A stretch of 27,991 nucleotides of DNA from contig USBR01000010.1 of NCBI GenBank assembly GCA_900552905.1, positions 1 through 27,991 of the forward strand, written 5' to 3'. This document shows, one piece after another, positions 15,699-24,806 of the stretch. Source of the stretch: an uncultured Succinatimonas sp. (GTDB taxonomy: Bacteria; Pseudomonadota; Gammaproteobacteria; Enterobacterales; Succinivibrionaceae). The notes under the pieces are model-generated. The model searched no databases. It had not been told where the DNA came from and was given only the letters and a program-made list of their open reading frames with translations. The number at the start of each line of letters is the position of its first letter. Within the stretch, counting starts at the first letter, position 1. A program made the position numbers and the translations under genes.

Positions 15699-18470
15699 AT
15701 GGATAAGTTAATTTTAGTTGACGGCTCTTCTTTCTTATATCGAGCCTACCATGTATCTAAGGGTAATTTTTCAACTGCCTCGGGTATTCCCACCGGTGTC
15801 TCTTTGATCATTACCAATATGCTCAAAAGCCTGATCAAAAGGTATGCTAAGCAGAAGATCATTGTAGTTTTTGACGCTAAGGGTAAGAGCTTTAGATGTG
15901 AGATGTACCCTGAGTATAAGGCCAATCGCCCGCCGATGCCTGATGATCTCAAAGCTCAGGTTGAATATGTACATAAAATCGTCAGAGCTTTAGGCTTACC
16001 CCTAGTATCCATTCCTAAGGTAGAGGCGGATGATGTCTTAGGAAGCTATGCCAAGATAGCTACTAAAGAAGGCATGGAAGTGGTCATCTGCACTGGCGAT
16101 AAGGATTTAGCGCAACTTGTCGACACTCAGGTCACGCTCTATGATTCTATGAATGATAAGGTCTATGATATTCAGGCGGTAATCGACAAATATGGCGTGC
16201 GCCCTGAACTTATCATCGATTTATTAGCCCTAAAGGGCGATAGCTCGGATAATATTCCCGGCATGAAGGGCTGTGGCGATAAAACCGCTTTAGCACTTTT
16301 AAATGGTATCGGTGGTATTGAGGAGATTGCCAAACATCAAGATCAGATCGCCTCTTTAGGTTTTAGAGGGGCAAAGACCTTCGCCCCTAAATTTAACGAG
16401 GCTTTAGAGGATATACGTTTATCCTATAAGCTTGCTACCATTAAAACCGATGTTCCTCTAGAGCTCTCTATCTCTGAGGTCAAGCCCCCAGTAGCGGATA
16501 AAGAGCAATTATTGCAGATCTATACCGAGCTTGAATTTCATAAGCTAGCGGCGGCCTTAAATAAAGAAGACGAAGGCATAAGTGAGGATACTTCTGCAAG
16601 TAAGGAGAGCAAATCTGCAAGTGATGACAATGCGCAGGATGCAATCAGTGATTATAAGATTTCGACCTTTAAGAGTATTGTGACGCTTGAGGATTTAAGG
16701 CTTTTAGTGGAGCGAATCAAGAGCGCTAAATTTGTCGCTTTTGATACTGAGACCACCTCGCTTAAGCCTCAGGAGGCAAAGCTTGTCGGTATCTCGTTTG
16801 CGCTTGCGGCCCACGAGGGTTTTTATCTGCCCTTAGGTCATTCCTATTTAGGCGCTCCAGAGCAATTAAGCTTAGATAAGGTTAAAGAGCTACTCAATCC
16901 GCTTTTTGCCGATCCTGAGATTAAATTCATCGGTCACAATATTAAGTACGATCTGCAAATTTTACATTACAGCGGTTTTGTCGTGCCTAAAGCCTATGCC
17001 GATACCATGCTCATAGCTTATCTCTTAGATTCCTATCAGAGCGTTTCTTTAGATGAATTAGCCCTTAAATATTTAAATTATAAAAATATCAGCTATGACG
17101 AGATGACCTTACAAGGTCGCAAGCGCATCAGTTTCTCTGAGGTCTTAGTTGAAAAGGCAACGGCCTATTCAGGTGAGGACTCTGAGGTAACTCTACGTTT
17201 GTATCAGGCCTTAATGCCTAAGTTAAAAGCTTTTTCTGATTTAGAGCGCGTCTTCTTTGAAATCGATATGCCAATGCTACAGGTGCTCTATCATATGGAG
17301 ATCACCGGTGTATTAGTTGACGGCAAGGTACTCAATGCGCAAAACGAGGTTTTATCGCGGGAGGTGCAAGAGCTCTCTCAGGAAATCTATGTAGCCGCCA
17401 ATCAGCACTTTAATATCGCCTCACCTAAACAATTAGCTAAGGTTTTATTTGAGGATTTAGCCATTCCTTATCCGAAGAAGGTTAAAAGCGGTAAGAGCTA
17501 TTCTACGGCTGAAGATATTCTCGAGCAGATTGCCCCAAATTACGATATCGCCAATTTAGTCTTGCGCTATCGCGAGTTACAAAAGCTGATTTCAACCTAT
17601 ACGGAAAAATTGCAGACGCAGATTTCTCCATTGAGCGGCCGTATTCACTCATCCTTCAATCAAACCGGTACTATCACCGGACGTTTATCTTCAAACGATC
17701 CGAATTTACAAAATATTCCGGCCCGTACTGCTGAAGGAAAGCTCATCCGTACCGCTTTTATTGCGCCACAAGGTTATAGCCTCATTTCTGCCGATTATTC
17801 GCAGATTGAATTGCGTCTCATTGCCCATATCAGTGGTGATGAGGCTTTAATTCAGGCCTTTAATTTAGGTCAGGATATTCATAAAGCTACGGCTTCTGAG
17901 GTTTTAGGTAAGCATATCGATGAGGTTACGCCGCAGGAGAGATCGCATGCTAAGGCTACTAATTTCGGCCTTATGTACGGCATGGGTCCTTTCAAGCTTG
18001 CCAATCAAACCGGCATGAGTATGACTGAGGCGCGCTCCTATATTCAAAAATACTTTAGCCGTTATCCTAAGGTGCAGGAATATATGGAACGTACCCGTAT
18101 CTATGCCCGCGAGCATGGTTATGTGGAGACTTTAATGAAGAGACGTATCAGTACGCCTAATATCAATTCCACCAATGCTATTTTACAAAAAGGGGCTGAG
18201 CGCGCTGCTATCAATGCGCCGATGCAAGGCAGTGCTGCCGATATCATCAAGCTTGCCATGATCAAGATCGAGGCGTGGTTATCTGAGTTTACAGATGAGC
18301 GCGTGCGGATGACGGTACAGGTTCATGACGAACTTTTATTTGAAGTGCGCGATGATTTTGTGGCAGAGGCACAAGCTAAGATCCGTGACATTATGGAAAA
18401 TGTCATCAAGCTTAAAGTACCTTTAACTGTAGGTATTGGTGTCGCCCCCAATTGGGGTGAGGCTCACTAG
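15699..18470 (+). CDS. polA: DNA polymerase I
   Basis: A 923-residue three-domain polymerase for Okazaki-fragment maturation and repair synthesis. The 5'-3' nuclease domain (about 1-290) has LVDGSSFLYRAYH, VFDAKGKSFR and CTGDKDLAQLV with LKGDSSDNIPG. The 3'-5' proofreading domain is intact: Exo I FDTETTSL (Asp349, Glu351), Exo II IGHNIKYDL and Exo III YSGEDSEVTLRLY. Polymerase motif A is SADYSQIELR (Asp699), motif B has Lys752 with ATNFGLMYG, and motif C is QVHDELLFEV (Asp877). E. coli Pol I has 928 residues. ATG 15699 is chosen over the TTG at 15684 because AAGGA lies five bases before it. A Ser/Asp/Glu-rich linker at about 290-320 joins the nuclease and proofreading domains. It converges on lpxH, with overlapping stops. 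Confidence 0.97.
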   Translation: MDKLILVDGSSFLYRAYHVSKGNFSTASGIPTGVSLIITNMLKSLIKRYAKQKIIVVFDAKGKSFRCEMYPEYKANRPPMPDDLKAQVEYVHKIVRALGLPLVSIPKVEADDVLGSYAKIATKEGMEVVICTGDKDLAQLVDTQVTLYDSMNDKVYDIQAVIDKYGVRPELIIDLLALKGDSSDNIPGMKGCGDKTALALLNGIGGIEEIAKHQDQIASLGFRGAKTFAPKFNEALEDIRLSYKLATIKTDVPLELSISEVKPPVADKEQLLQIYTELEFHKLAAALNKEDEGISEDTSASKESKSASDDNAQDAISDYKISTFKSIVTLEDLRLLVERIKSAKFVAFDTETTSLKPQEAKLVGISFALAAHEGFYLPLGHSYLGAPEQLSLDKVKELLNPLFADPEIKFIGHNIKYDLQILHYSGFVVPKAYADTMLIAYLLDSYQSVSLDELALKYLNYKNISYDEMTLQGRKRISFSEVLVEKATAYSGEDSEVTLRLYQALMPKLKAFSDLERVFFEIDMPMLQVLYHMEITGVLVDGKVLNAQNEVLSREVQELSQEIYVAANQHFNIASPKQLAKVLFEDLAIPYPKKVKSGKSYSTAEDILEQIAPNYDIANLVLRYRELQKLISTYTEKLQTQISPLSGRIHSSFNQTGTITGRLSSNDPNLQNIPARTAEGKLIRTAFIAPQGYSLISADYSQIELRLIAHISGDEALIQAFNLGQDIHKATASEVLGKHIDEVTPQERSHAKATNFGLMYGMGPFKLANQTGMSMTEARSYIQKYFSRYPKVQEYMERTRIYAREHGYVETLMKRRISTPNINSTNAILQKGAERAAINAPMQGSAADIIKLAMIKIEAWLSEFTDERVRMTVQVHDELLFEVRDDFVAEAQAKIRDIMENVIKLKVPLTVGIGVAPNWGEAH

Positions 18471-19201
18471 AGAAGTTCTGACAATGGCCTTTCTCTCATG
18501 GTAAGGCCATGCTCATCGATTTTGATATAGCTGTAATTTTTATCCCAACTGCCTAAGCCTAAGCGCCGACTTTGCGGGCCAAAAGCCTTCTGAATATCGG
18601 CGAAGATATGAAAATGGCCGTGGATTAAAATTTGACAGTGATGCTCGTTGAGAAGACGCTGAGCTTCTTTATGAATAAGTTTTTGTTCATGAGCTGCAAC
18701 TGTGCGTATAGGCTCTAAATTCCGACTTTTTTCGCGGATATGGGAGCCTATTTTTTTGCGTAGCCAAAAAGGTAGGGCCATAAAGAGGGCGCGAATAACT
18801 TTATTTTTAGAAAATTTACGAAAGCGCTGAAAGGCTGGATCATTGACGCAGAGTGCATCGCCATGTAAAAACAAAGCTTTACCTTCTTTAGTATCTTCTA
18901 TATAGAGATCAGGAAGGAGAGAAAAATTGAAAAAGTTCGCGGCTTGGGCGTTTATAAGAAAGTCACGATTGCCGCATTGGAAAAAGGTCGAGATACCGCG
19001 CTCTTTATATAAAAGTATGAGCTCTTGTATCTTTAAATAAAGAGGATCTCTTCTATCAATGCCAACAAAGAAATCAAAGAAATCCCCTAATATGAACAAC
19101 CTATCATTGCTATTTAAGCGTTTATAGAAATTGCTGAGAGCTAAAAATAGATCTTGGCGTTTTAAACTTAAATGTAAATCTGCAATGATAAAGGTTGCCA
19201 T
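18467..19201 (-). CDS. lpxH: UDP-2,3-diacylglucosamine pyrophosphatase LpxH
   Basis: A 244-residue metallophosphoesterase that cleaves UDP-2,3-diacylglucosamine to lipid X plus UMP, the fourth step of lipid A synthesis, at the inner face of the cytoplasmic membrane. Motifs: DLH (Asp8, His10), GDFFD (Asp40), GNRDF (Asn78), HGD (His113) and HGHFH (His194, 196, 198). E. coli has HGHTH in the last motif. A basic membrane-association segment around 134-151 (VIRALFMALPFWLRKKIG) matches the family. E. coli LpxH has 240 residues. It is downstream of ppiB by 15 bases with AGAGGA before the ATG, as in the E. coli lpxH-ppiB-cysS region. Its stop shares a CTAG with the polA stop. Confidence 0.95.
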   Translation of the reverse strand: MATFIIADLHLSLKRQDLFLALSNFYKRLNSNDRLFILGDFFDFFVGIDRRDPLYLKIQELILLYKERGISTFFQCGNRDFLINAQAANFFNFSLLPDLYIEDTKEGKALFLHGDALCVNDPAFQRFRKFSKNKVIRALFMALPFWLRKKIGSHIREKSRNLEPIRTVAAHEQKLIHKEAQRLLNEHHCQILIHGHFHIFADIQKAFGPQSRRLGLGSWDKNYSYIKIDEHGLTMRERPLSELL

Positions 19202-19216
19202 CCATTGTCCTCTTAA

Positions 19217-19708
19217 TTAGTCGATGATTGCGTCGATGATCTCGATGGTCTCACGCGGAACATCACGATAGTAAGAACGGCTCTCGGTGCGGACAGCTTC
19301 GATCTTATCGACAACGTCCATACCAGCTACAACCTTACCGAAGACGCAATAGCCCCAACCGGAGAGATCCTTAGAACGGAAGTTTAAGAAATCGTTATCA
19401 ACGGTGTTGATAAAGAATTGAGAGGTAGCAGAGTGCGGATCGTTAGTACGAGCCATGGCGATGGTGCCACGATCGTTAGCTAAGCCGTTATTAGCCTCAT
19501 TGACGATAGGATCGTGATTAGGCTTGTCCTCTAAATCAGCAGTTAAACCGCCGCCTTGAATCATGAAGCCCTTGATGACGCGGTGGAAGATAGTGCCCTT
19601 GTAGAAGCCCTCTTTTACATAGCGCTCAAAGTTTGCAGCAGTGACCGGAGCCTTCTCGTGGTTGAGCTCAATAACGATATCGCCTAAAGTGGTTTTTAAA
19701 GTAATCAT
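19217..19708 (-). CDS. ppiB: Peptidyl-prolyl cis-trans isomerase B (cyclophilin)
   Basis: A 163-residue cytoplasmic cyclophilin without a signal peptide (E. coli PpiB has 164). The active-site segment is [16 protein letters not shown], with further core residues [25 protein letters not shown] and [14 protein letters not shown]. It speeds proline isomerisation during folding. It is the first gene of a ppiB-lpxH operon and divergent from cysS. A weak GAGAA precedes the ATG. Confidence 0.96.
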   Translation of the reverse strand: MITLKTTLGDIVIELNHEKAPVTAANFERYVKEGFYKGTIFHRVIKGFMIQGGGLTADLEDKPNHDPIVNEANNGLANDRGTIAMARTNDPHSATSQFFINTVDNDFLNFRSKDLSGWGYCVFGKVVAGMDVVDKIEAVRTESRSYYRDVPRETIEIIDAIID

Positions 19709-19767
19709 AATTAGTTCTCAATACCTAAAATTACAAAATTTAGCATATAAAACACTCTAAATTTTTC

Positions 19768-19773
19768 ATTATA
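19768..19773 (-). promoter_or_regulatory. Candidate -10 of ppiB-lpxH
   Basis: Perfect TATAAT on the minus strand (19773-19768), about 60 bases before the ppiB ATG. No convincing -35. Confidence 0.4.
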
Positions 19774-19898
19774 ACCTACTTTGTTAGCTGAATTTGTGAG
19801 AAATATAAATGTGCGTGCATAGGGCTTAAGGTTGATGCGTTTGCGGCTGTGGGGAGTTTTTGATAGAGTAGAGGCAGTTTTATAAGGGGCAAAATTAT

Positions 19899-19917
19899 TT
19901 CAATTGAAGCCTAGGCT
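19899..19917. promoter_or_regulatory. Two abutting 10-bp palindromes upstream of cysS
   Basis: TTCAATTGAA (19899-19908) and AGCCTAGGCT (19908-19917) are each perfect 10-base palindromes and share one base. They lie 17-35 bases before the cysS ATG, just downstream of a TATAAG (19881-19886) that could be a -10 with TTGATA (19860-19865) at a short 15-base spacing. This placement would suit an operator, or small hairpins at the 5' end of the mRNA. No regulator can be named. Confidence 0.35.
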
Positions 19918-19933
19918 GTAAAAGAGAGTGACG

Positions 19934-21316
19934 ATGTTAAAGATTTATAACACTTTAAGCCGTAGTAAAGAAGAATTCGTACCGCTACAACAAGGTAAGA
20001 TCGGCATGTATGTCTGCGGTGTTACCGTTTATGATTTATGCCATATTGGACATGCACGTACCTTTGTTAATTTTGACGTGGTTGTCAGATACCTCCGCTA
20101 TTGTGGTTATGAGGTTAAATACGTACGCAATATTACCGATATTGATGACAAGATCATCAAACGCTCACAAGAGCGCGGTGTCAGTGCAAAAGATTTAGCC
20201 GAGCAATTTATCGTCGAGATGCATAAGGATTTTGATGCCTTAAATATCATGCGTCCTGATATCGAGCCTAAGGCTACGGAAAATATTCAGTACATTATCG
20301 ACTTAGTACAGAAACTTATCGATAACGGCAATGCTTATGTAGCCGGCAATGGTGATGTGGTCTTTAAGATCAGTTCCTTTAGCAATTATGGTCGTCTCTC
20401 AGGTCAGAAGCTTGATGAGCTACAGGCCGGAGCCCGTATTGAAGTTGAGAAGACTAAAGAAAATCCTTTGGACTTTGTGCTGTGGAAGATGTCAAAGCCA
20501 GGAGAGCCTGCTTGGGAGTCGCCGTGGGGTTTAGGTCGCCCCGGTTGGCATATTGAGTGCTCTGCTATGAATGGCCGTTATTTAGGTCATACCTTTGATA
20601 TTCACGGCGGTGGTGCTGACTTAATTTTCCCGCATCATGAAAACGAAATCGCTCAAAGTTGCTGTGCTTGGCATCAGAGCTATGTCAATTATTGGCTCCA
20701 CAGCGGTATGGTCATGATCAATGAAGAGAAGATGTCTAAGTCTCTCAATAATTTCTTCACTATCCGTGATGTCTTAAAGAGCTATGATGCTGAGACCATC
20801 CGCTTCTTCTTATTATCCGCTCAGTATAGAAGTCCTTTAAATTACACTGAAGAAAACTTAGAGAAGGCGCGTTCGGGCTTAAATCGCTTATACACTACTA
20901 TGCGCGATACTCAGTGCTGTGAGGTCAAGGATCTGCCGCGTGAGGATGAGTATACCCGTAAGTTCTGCGAGTATATGGATGATGATTTCAATACTCCAGG
21001 CGCAAGCTCGGTCTTATTTGATTTAGTCCGCGCTATCAATAAGGCTGAAGATAAGAGTGTAGCTGCTATTCTTTGTGGTCGCTTAAAGCAGTTAGGCAGT
21101 GTCTTAGGTATTCTGCAACAAGATCCGCAGTCCTTCTTAAAGAGCGGTGCTGGTGATAATGATGATGTCGCCGTCATCGAACAGCTTATCGCCGATAGAG
21201 CTACAGCTCGTGCTAATAAGGATTGGGCGGCTGCAGATAAGGCTCGTGATGCTCTGAAGGCTATGGGTATTGAGCTTGAAGACGGTCCTGCTGGTACTAC
21301 CTGGCACCGTATCTAA
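19934..21316 (+). CDS. cysS: Cysteinyl-tRNA synthetase
   Basis: A 460-residue class I synthetase (E. coli 461) that charges tRNA-Cys. The HIGH motif is at 37-40 (CHIGHARTF) and KMSKS at 266-270. The zinc ligands Cys28, Cys209, His234 and Glu238 all appear, at the same numbers as in E. coli. The anticodon-binding helical region and the C-terminal [28 protein letters not shown] are standard. ATG 19934 is chosen over a GTG two codons upstream because MLKIYNTL is the family start. It is divergent from ppiB, keeping the E. coli lpxH-ppiB/cysS neighbourhood. A terminator follows. Confidence 0.97.
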   Translation: MLKIYNTLSRSKEEFVPLQQGKIGMYVCGVTVYDLCHIGHARTFVNFDVVVRYLRYCGYEVKYVRNITDIDDKIIKRSQERGVSAKDLAEQFIVEMHKDFDALNIMRPDIEPKATENIQYIIDLVQKLIDNGNAYVAGNGDVVFKISSFSNYGRLSGQKLDELQAGARIEVEKTKENPLDFVLWKMSKPGEPAWESPWGLGRPGWHIECSAMNGRYLGHTFDIHGGGADLIFPHHENEIAQSCCAWHQSYVNYWLHSGMVMINEEKMSKSLNNFFTIRDVLKSYDAETIRFFLLSAQYRSPLNYTEENLEKARSGLNRLYTTMRDTQCCEVKDLPREDEYTRKFCEYMDDDFNTPGASSVLFDLVRAINKAEDKSVAAILCGRLKQLGSVLGILQQDPQSFLKSGAGDNDDVAVIEQLIADRATARANKDWAAADKARDALKAMGIELEDGPAGTTWHRI

Positions 21317-21337
21317 GCACTAAGTTTTTTAATGTTT

Positions 21338-21375
21338 AAGGCGCAGTCTATTTTAGATTGTGCCTTATTTATTTG
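21338..21375 (+). terminator. Intrinsic terminator of cysS
   Basis: AAGGCGCAGTCTA (21338-21350) pairs with TAGATTGTGCCTT (21354-21366) in a 13-bp stem with two G-U pairs and a TTT loop, followed by ATTTATTTG. It lies 21 bases after the cysS stop and just before the next gene. Confidence 0.75.
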
Positions 21376-21386
21376 TAGAGTTTACT

Positions 21387-21905
21387 ATGCAAGGAAAATT
21401 GATCTTAAAAACAGCACGCTTAGAGTTAAGGCAGATGCTTAAGGGGGATTTAGCTCAGCTTAAAACCATCTTACAAGATGAAAGGGTCATGTATGCTTAT
21501 GCAGGACCCTTTAGCGAAGAGGAGTGTAAGATTTGGCTTTTTAAGCAATTAGGGCGTTATGCCATCAATGGTTGTGGTTTATGGGGCATGTTTTTAGCGG
21601 GTACGGACAAGATGATAGGTCAATGTGGCCTAAGCCTGCAGGAATATCGCCGCGCGCAGGTCCCTGAGATTGCTTATCTTTTAGCCTATGATTATTGGCA
21701 TCAAGGTTATGCTACGGAGGTAGCCTTGGCTTGTCGCGATTATGGCTTTAATACCCTTAATTGTGAGCGCCTTTTTTCTATTATTCGCGATACTAATATA
21801 GCCGCACAAAAGGTGGCTGTGCGTAATGGCATGCATAAGATAGACACTATAGTTAAGCATTATCGTGGCGTCGACATGCCGCATTATGTCTTTGTCACCC
21901 CCTAA
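21387..21905 (+). CDS. GNAT-family N-acetyltransferase (RimJ/RimL-like)
   Basis: A 172-residue acetyltransferase of the RimL-like GNAT subgroup. It opens with LILKTARLELRQML, then EIAYLLAYDYWHQGYATEVALACRDYGF, containing the acetyl-CoA-binding motif A in the form QGYATE, and ends with NIAAQKVAVRNGM, the usual motif-B helix. Relatives acetylate ribosomal protein N-termini, amino sugars or antibiotics; the substrate cannot be read here. ATG 21387 is used because an upstream GTG (21360) falls inside the cysS terminator, and GTAGAG precedes the ATG by six bases. No dedicated promoter is obvious, so it may be expressed by read-through from cysS. The next gene lies 109 bases further. Confidence 0.82.
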   Translation: MQGKLILKTARLELRQMLKGDLAQLKTILQDERVMYAYAGPFSEEECKIWLFKQLGRYAINGCGLWGMFLAGTDKMIGQCGLSLQEYRRAQVPEIAYLLAYDYWHQGYATEVALACRDYGFNTLNCERLFSIIRDTNIAAQKVAVRNGMHKIDTIVKHYRGVDMPHYVFVTP

Positions 21906-21961
21906 AATATTTGTACATATCGCAATATAAAAGTCTTTAAAAAAAGACGGCAGGTGGCAAA

Positions 21962-22002
21962 CTTTACTTTTTATACCTATATTTAACAATAGGTTAGTAA
22001 AG
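21962..22002. other. Two-part inverted repeat before the ybjD-like gene
   Basis: CTTTAC (21962-21967) pairs with GTAAAG (21997-22002), and inside it ACCTAT (21975-21980) pairs with ATAGGT (21989-21994) around an eight-base loop. The structure ends immediately upstream of GGGAAGG, the ribosome-binding site of the next gene. It could be an operator or an mRNA structure. There is no T run, so it is not an intrinsic terminator for the gene upstream. Confidence 0.35.
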
Positions 22003-22014
22003 GGAAGGCGCGAT

Positions 22015-23898
22015 ATGTTTCTTGAAAAAGCAGAAATCCTCAATTTCCGAGGTATACGTCATTTAAGTATCGATTTTCAGGAGGACAGCACTGCGCTTAT
22101 CGGTGAGAACTCCTGGGGTAAGACCTCTTTATTACGTCTTTTATGGTTGGTTTTAGGCCAAGGTGAGAGACTATGCCAATTTAAAGAAGAAGATCTCTAT
22201 ATTCCGGTAGCCCTTAATGGTGAATTGCAAGAACAACACCATGAAAGTAAGGTTTTAGAGCCCGTCAATCTCTTTTCAAAGTCACTATTAGATTTAGCTC
22301 CAGCTTCACAGACGATCAGGGAACTTAGGGAAATTCATCCTGATTTTAACAGTCAGGAATTTCTCTGTCTTGATGAACAATCGCAATTAGAGCAACGTCG
22401 CAATCTCGAATTTTTACTACAAGACGTTTATAAAGACATTGCCGATAAAATTGAGATCGATCTGTGGTTTAGCGAAAGCACCGTCTCGCATAATTTTGAT
22501 GATGAGCCTTTATTAAGACGTTATTGGATTTATGGAGAGGATGGCATCTACCGCCTGCATTGGCATATCTTAGCCTCTAAAGTCGACGGTAAATTTACCA
22601 CTGTCCATGAGCTTTTAAATATCCATGAGGAGTGCTTTGATAATAGTCATGGCGAGGTGGATAAGGCCTTATTGATGATCATAAGCCTAAGTCCAGTCCT
22701 CAGGGTGCGCGATAGCCGTATGCTCTGTGCCACAAGTGAGAATAAAGATGGTGAGGCTAATGCTGAGTCTTCAGGCTTTAGCTCTTTAGTGGAGAAACTT
22801 GCCACCGATGCGGCCCTCAGTGCTCAGGAAGTGGGGCAGGCGCTTTTGACTTTAAATACACTTTTATCTAAATATCTAACAAGTTATGATCGCCCGCAAC
22901 TTATCAATTATAGTCAAGAGTACAGCCGCAATGCTGGTGATATCGTCAATCGTCCAATCTCCATTGAAACGCTCTCGACTATCAATGAAACCTTTCAAAA
23001 ACCGGGTTTAAATAAGGTTAAGATCTTATTGTCTTTATTAGCAGGTGCAGTTTTATCCTGTAAGGGTAATCGGGAGATCAGTAAGAAGGCCCGTCCCATT
23101 GTTATTTTTGAGGATATCGAGTCGCGCTTCCATCCATCCTTATTATTGTCATTTTGGTCCTTAGTAGAAGCTATCGATTTTCAGAAGATCATTACCACCA
23201 ATTCAGGCGATTTGCTGTCGGCCATGACCCTCTATTCACTGCGCCGATTGCATCGTCGCTGTTATGATACGCGGAGCTTTAAGGTCGCACCTAATTCCTT
23301 TAATCATGAAGAGGTCAGACGCATTGCCTTCCATGTGCGTATCAATCGCCCGATGAGTCTGTTCGCGCGTACATGGATCTTAGTTGAAGGCGAGACTGAG
23401 GTGTGGGTGCTCTCTACCATTGCCTCGTTATTAGGTATCAGTTTGCAATGCGATGGTATTCGTATTATCGAATTTGCTCAATGTGGCCTAAGTCCTTTAA
23501 TGAAATTAGCCTCGCAATTAGGTATTGAATTTCATGTGCTTACAGATGGTGATGAGGCAGGACAGAAATATGCCAATAGTGTTAAATCCCGCGTTAAAGC
23601 AAGTGAGCTTAAGCGTCATTTAACAGTGATGCCACATGTAGATATTGAGCACTATATCTATTCTTTAGGTTATGAGGAAGTCTTTAAAAAGGCCGCGGGT
23701 TTACCTCCGGGAGCTTTGCGCAAGGGTATGAGCTCAGAGCGGGTTATCGACATGGCCATCAAGCGTAAGAGTAAACCTGGATTAGCTTTAATCTTAGTTG
23801 AGGCCATGCAGGAGCGCGGCATTGAGTGGATTCCGCCTTTATTCTTAGAGATGATTAAGACGGTTAGAGCTCTAAGTCGCGCCGATGAGGCGTTCTAA
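22015..23898 (+). CDS. ybjD: YbjD-like OLD-family protein (ATPase plus TOPRIM)
   Basis: A 627-residue protein with an N-terminal SMC/ABC-type ATPase and a C-terminal TOPRIM domain, the architecture of OLD-family nucleases. Walker A is GENSWGKTS (30-38), with the start LEKAEILNFRGIRHLSIDF typical of the RecF/OLD group. The Walker B region is PIVIFEDIESRFHPSL (361-376) and is followed by TTNSGDLLS. TOPRIM residues are VEGETE (457-462) and TDGDEAGQKYA (510-520). It is collinear with E. coli YbjD (552 residues) except for about 75 extra residues near 65-140, rich in Glu, Leu and Gln. Cellular function of YbjD is not established; OLD relatives include phage P2 Old and the Gabija nuclease GajA. No GajB-like helicase or other defence partner is adjacent. 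It ends one base before the convergent yicC. Confidence 0.85.
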   Translation: MFLEKAEILNFRGIRHLSIDFQEDSTALIGENSWGKTSLLRLLWLVLGQGERLCQFKEEDLYIPVALNGELQEQHHESKVLEPVNLFSKSLLDLAPASQTIRELREIHPDFNSQEFLCLDEQSQLEQRRNLEFLLQDVYKDIADKIEIDLWFSESTVSHNFDDEPLLRRYWIYGEDGIYRLHWHILASKVDGKFTTVHELLNIHEECFDNSHGEVDKALLMIISLSPVLRVRDSRMLCATSENKDGEANAESSGFSSLVEKLATDAALSAQEVGQALLTLNTLLSKYLTSYDRPQLINYSQEYSRNAGDIVNRPISIETLSTINETFQKPGLNKVKILLSLLAGAVLSCKGNREISKKARPIVIFEDIESRFHPSLLLSFWSLVEAIDFQKIITTNSGDLLSAMTLYSLRRLHRRCYDTRSFKVAPNSFNHEEVRRIAFHVRINRPMSLFARTWILVEGETEVWVLSTIASLLGISLQCDGIRIIEFAQCGLSPLMKLASQLGIEFHVLTDGDEAGQKYANSVKSRVKASELKRHLTVMPHVDIEHYIYSLGYEEVFKKAAGLPPGALRKGMSSERVIDMAIKRKSKPGLALILVEAMQERGIEWIPPLFLEMIKTVRALSRADEAF

Positions 23899-23899
23899 T

Positions 23900-24757
23900 T
23901 TATTCGAGATTTTGTACCTGCTCGCGGATCTGCTCGATTAAGACCTTAAGATCGACGGCAATGGCGGTAATGTCTAAGGAGGAGGCCTTTGAGGCCATGG
24001 TATTGGCCTCACGGTTAAATTCCTGCAACATAAAGTCAAGGCGCTTACCTAAGAGACCACCCTTATCTAAGAGACGATAGCTCTCCTTAATATGAGAGCG
24101 CAGGCGATCATATTCCTCGCGAATATCAGCTTTTTGAGCGGCTAATGCAACTTCTTGCTCTAAGCGATTTTCATCAAGTTTTAGATCGAGACTGTCAATA
24201 CGCTCTTTGATTTTAAGGCGTTCTTTTAGGACTAAAGAATCTAAAATCGGGGCTACTTTATCTAAGTTAGCCTCAACCTTAGCTAAGAGATTGCGTAGGG
24301 CTTTAACTAAATTCTCACCTTCACGCTGACGATTTAGTTTGAGTTCATCAAGAGCCTGCTCTAAGGCTTTAAAGAATTGCTCTTCTAGCTCTTTTTGAGA
24401 GTTTTCATCGCTTTGTAAAATTCCCGGGTACTCTAAAATCTCTAAGGGATTGATATTGCCGCCGATCTTAGCTTGAATGGTTTCAACTAGTACTTGTAAT
24501 TCAGCTAAACGCTCTGCGTTGAGCGTAAGACCTGCAGAGCCTTCGCTTTTGACATTGAGAATGACATCGAATTTACCGCGGGCAAAGTTTGCGGCAATCT
24601 TCTTTCTGATGGTGGCATCTAGTGCTCTTAAATTCTCAGGAAGCTTTAGGTAGATATCCAAATAGCGGTTGTTGACAGTGTTGATCATCAGGCTAAAGGA
24701 TAGGGTGGGGCTGTTTACTTGTACTGAGGCTGAGCCAGTCATGCTTGACACTGTCAT
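23900..24757 (-). CDS. yicC: YicC family endoribonuclease
   Basis: A 285-residue YicC protein (E. coli 287). It begins MTVSSMTGSASV, and MINTVNNRYLDIYLKLPENLRALDATIRKKI corresponds to the conserved N-terminal YicC domain. The C-terminal DUF1732 part includes REEYDRLRSHIKESYRLL, GGLLGKRLDFMLQEFNREANTMASKASS and LKVLIEQIREQVQNLE. E. coli YicC is reported as an endoribonuclease that promotes turnover of the small RNA RyhB; that role is transferred from the family. GGAG lies five bases before the ATG. It is divergent from pyrE as in enterics, but rph, normally between them, is missing. Confidence 0.93.
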   Translation of the reverse strand: MTVSSMTGSASVQVNSPTLSFSLMINTVNNRYLDIYLKLPENLRALDATIRKKIAANFARGKFDVILNVKSEGSAGLTLNAERLAELQVLVETIQAKIGGNINPLEILEYPGILQSDENSQKELEEQFFKALEQALDELKLNRQREGENLVKALRNLLAKVEANLDKVAPILDSLVLKERLKIKERIDSLDLKLDENRLEQEVALAAQKADIREEYDRLRSHIKESYRLLDKGGLLGKRLDFMLQEFNREANTMASKASSLDITAIAVDLKVLIEQIREQVQNLE

Positions 24758-24806
24758 AATTTCTCCGTTTTACATGTGTTTTTTATCTATGATGTTTCAG
24801 TATAGA

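Noticed and set aside
21681..22043. 120-codon minus-strand frame spanning the gap before the ybjD-like gene
   Set aside because: It overlaps the GNAT gene body and the next start codon, and its composition is not that of a real protein. Its length is explained by the low stop density opposite the GNAT gene.
22015..23898. Gabija defence system
   Set aside because: The OLD-type ATPase/TOPRIM layout resembles GajA, but overall features match YbjD, and no GajB-like UvrD helicase is adjacent. The uvrD in this window belongs to the xerC-yigB operon 10 kb away.
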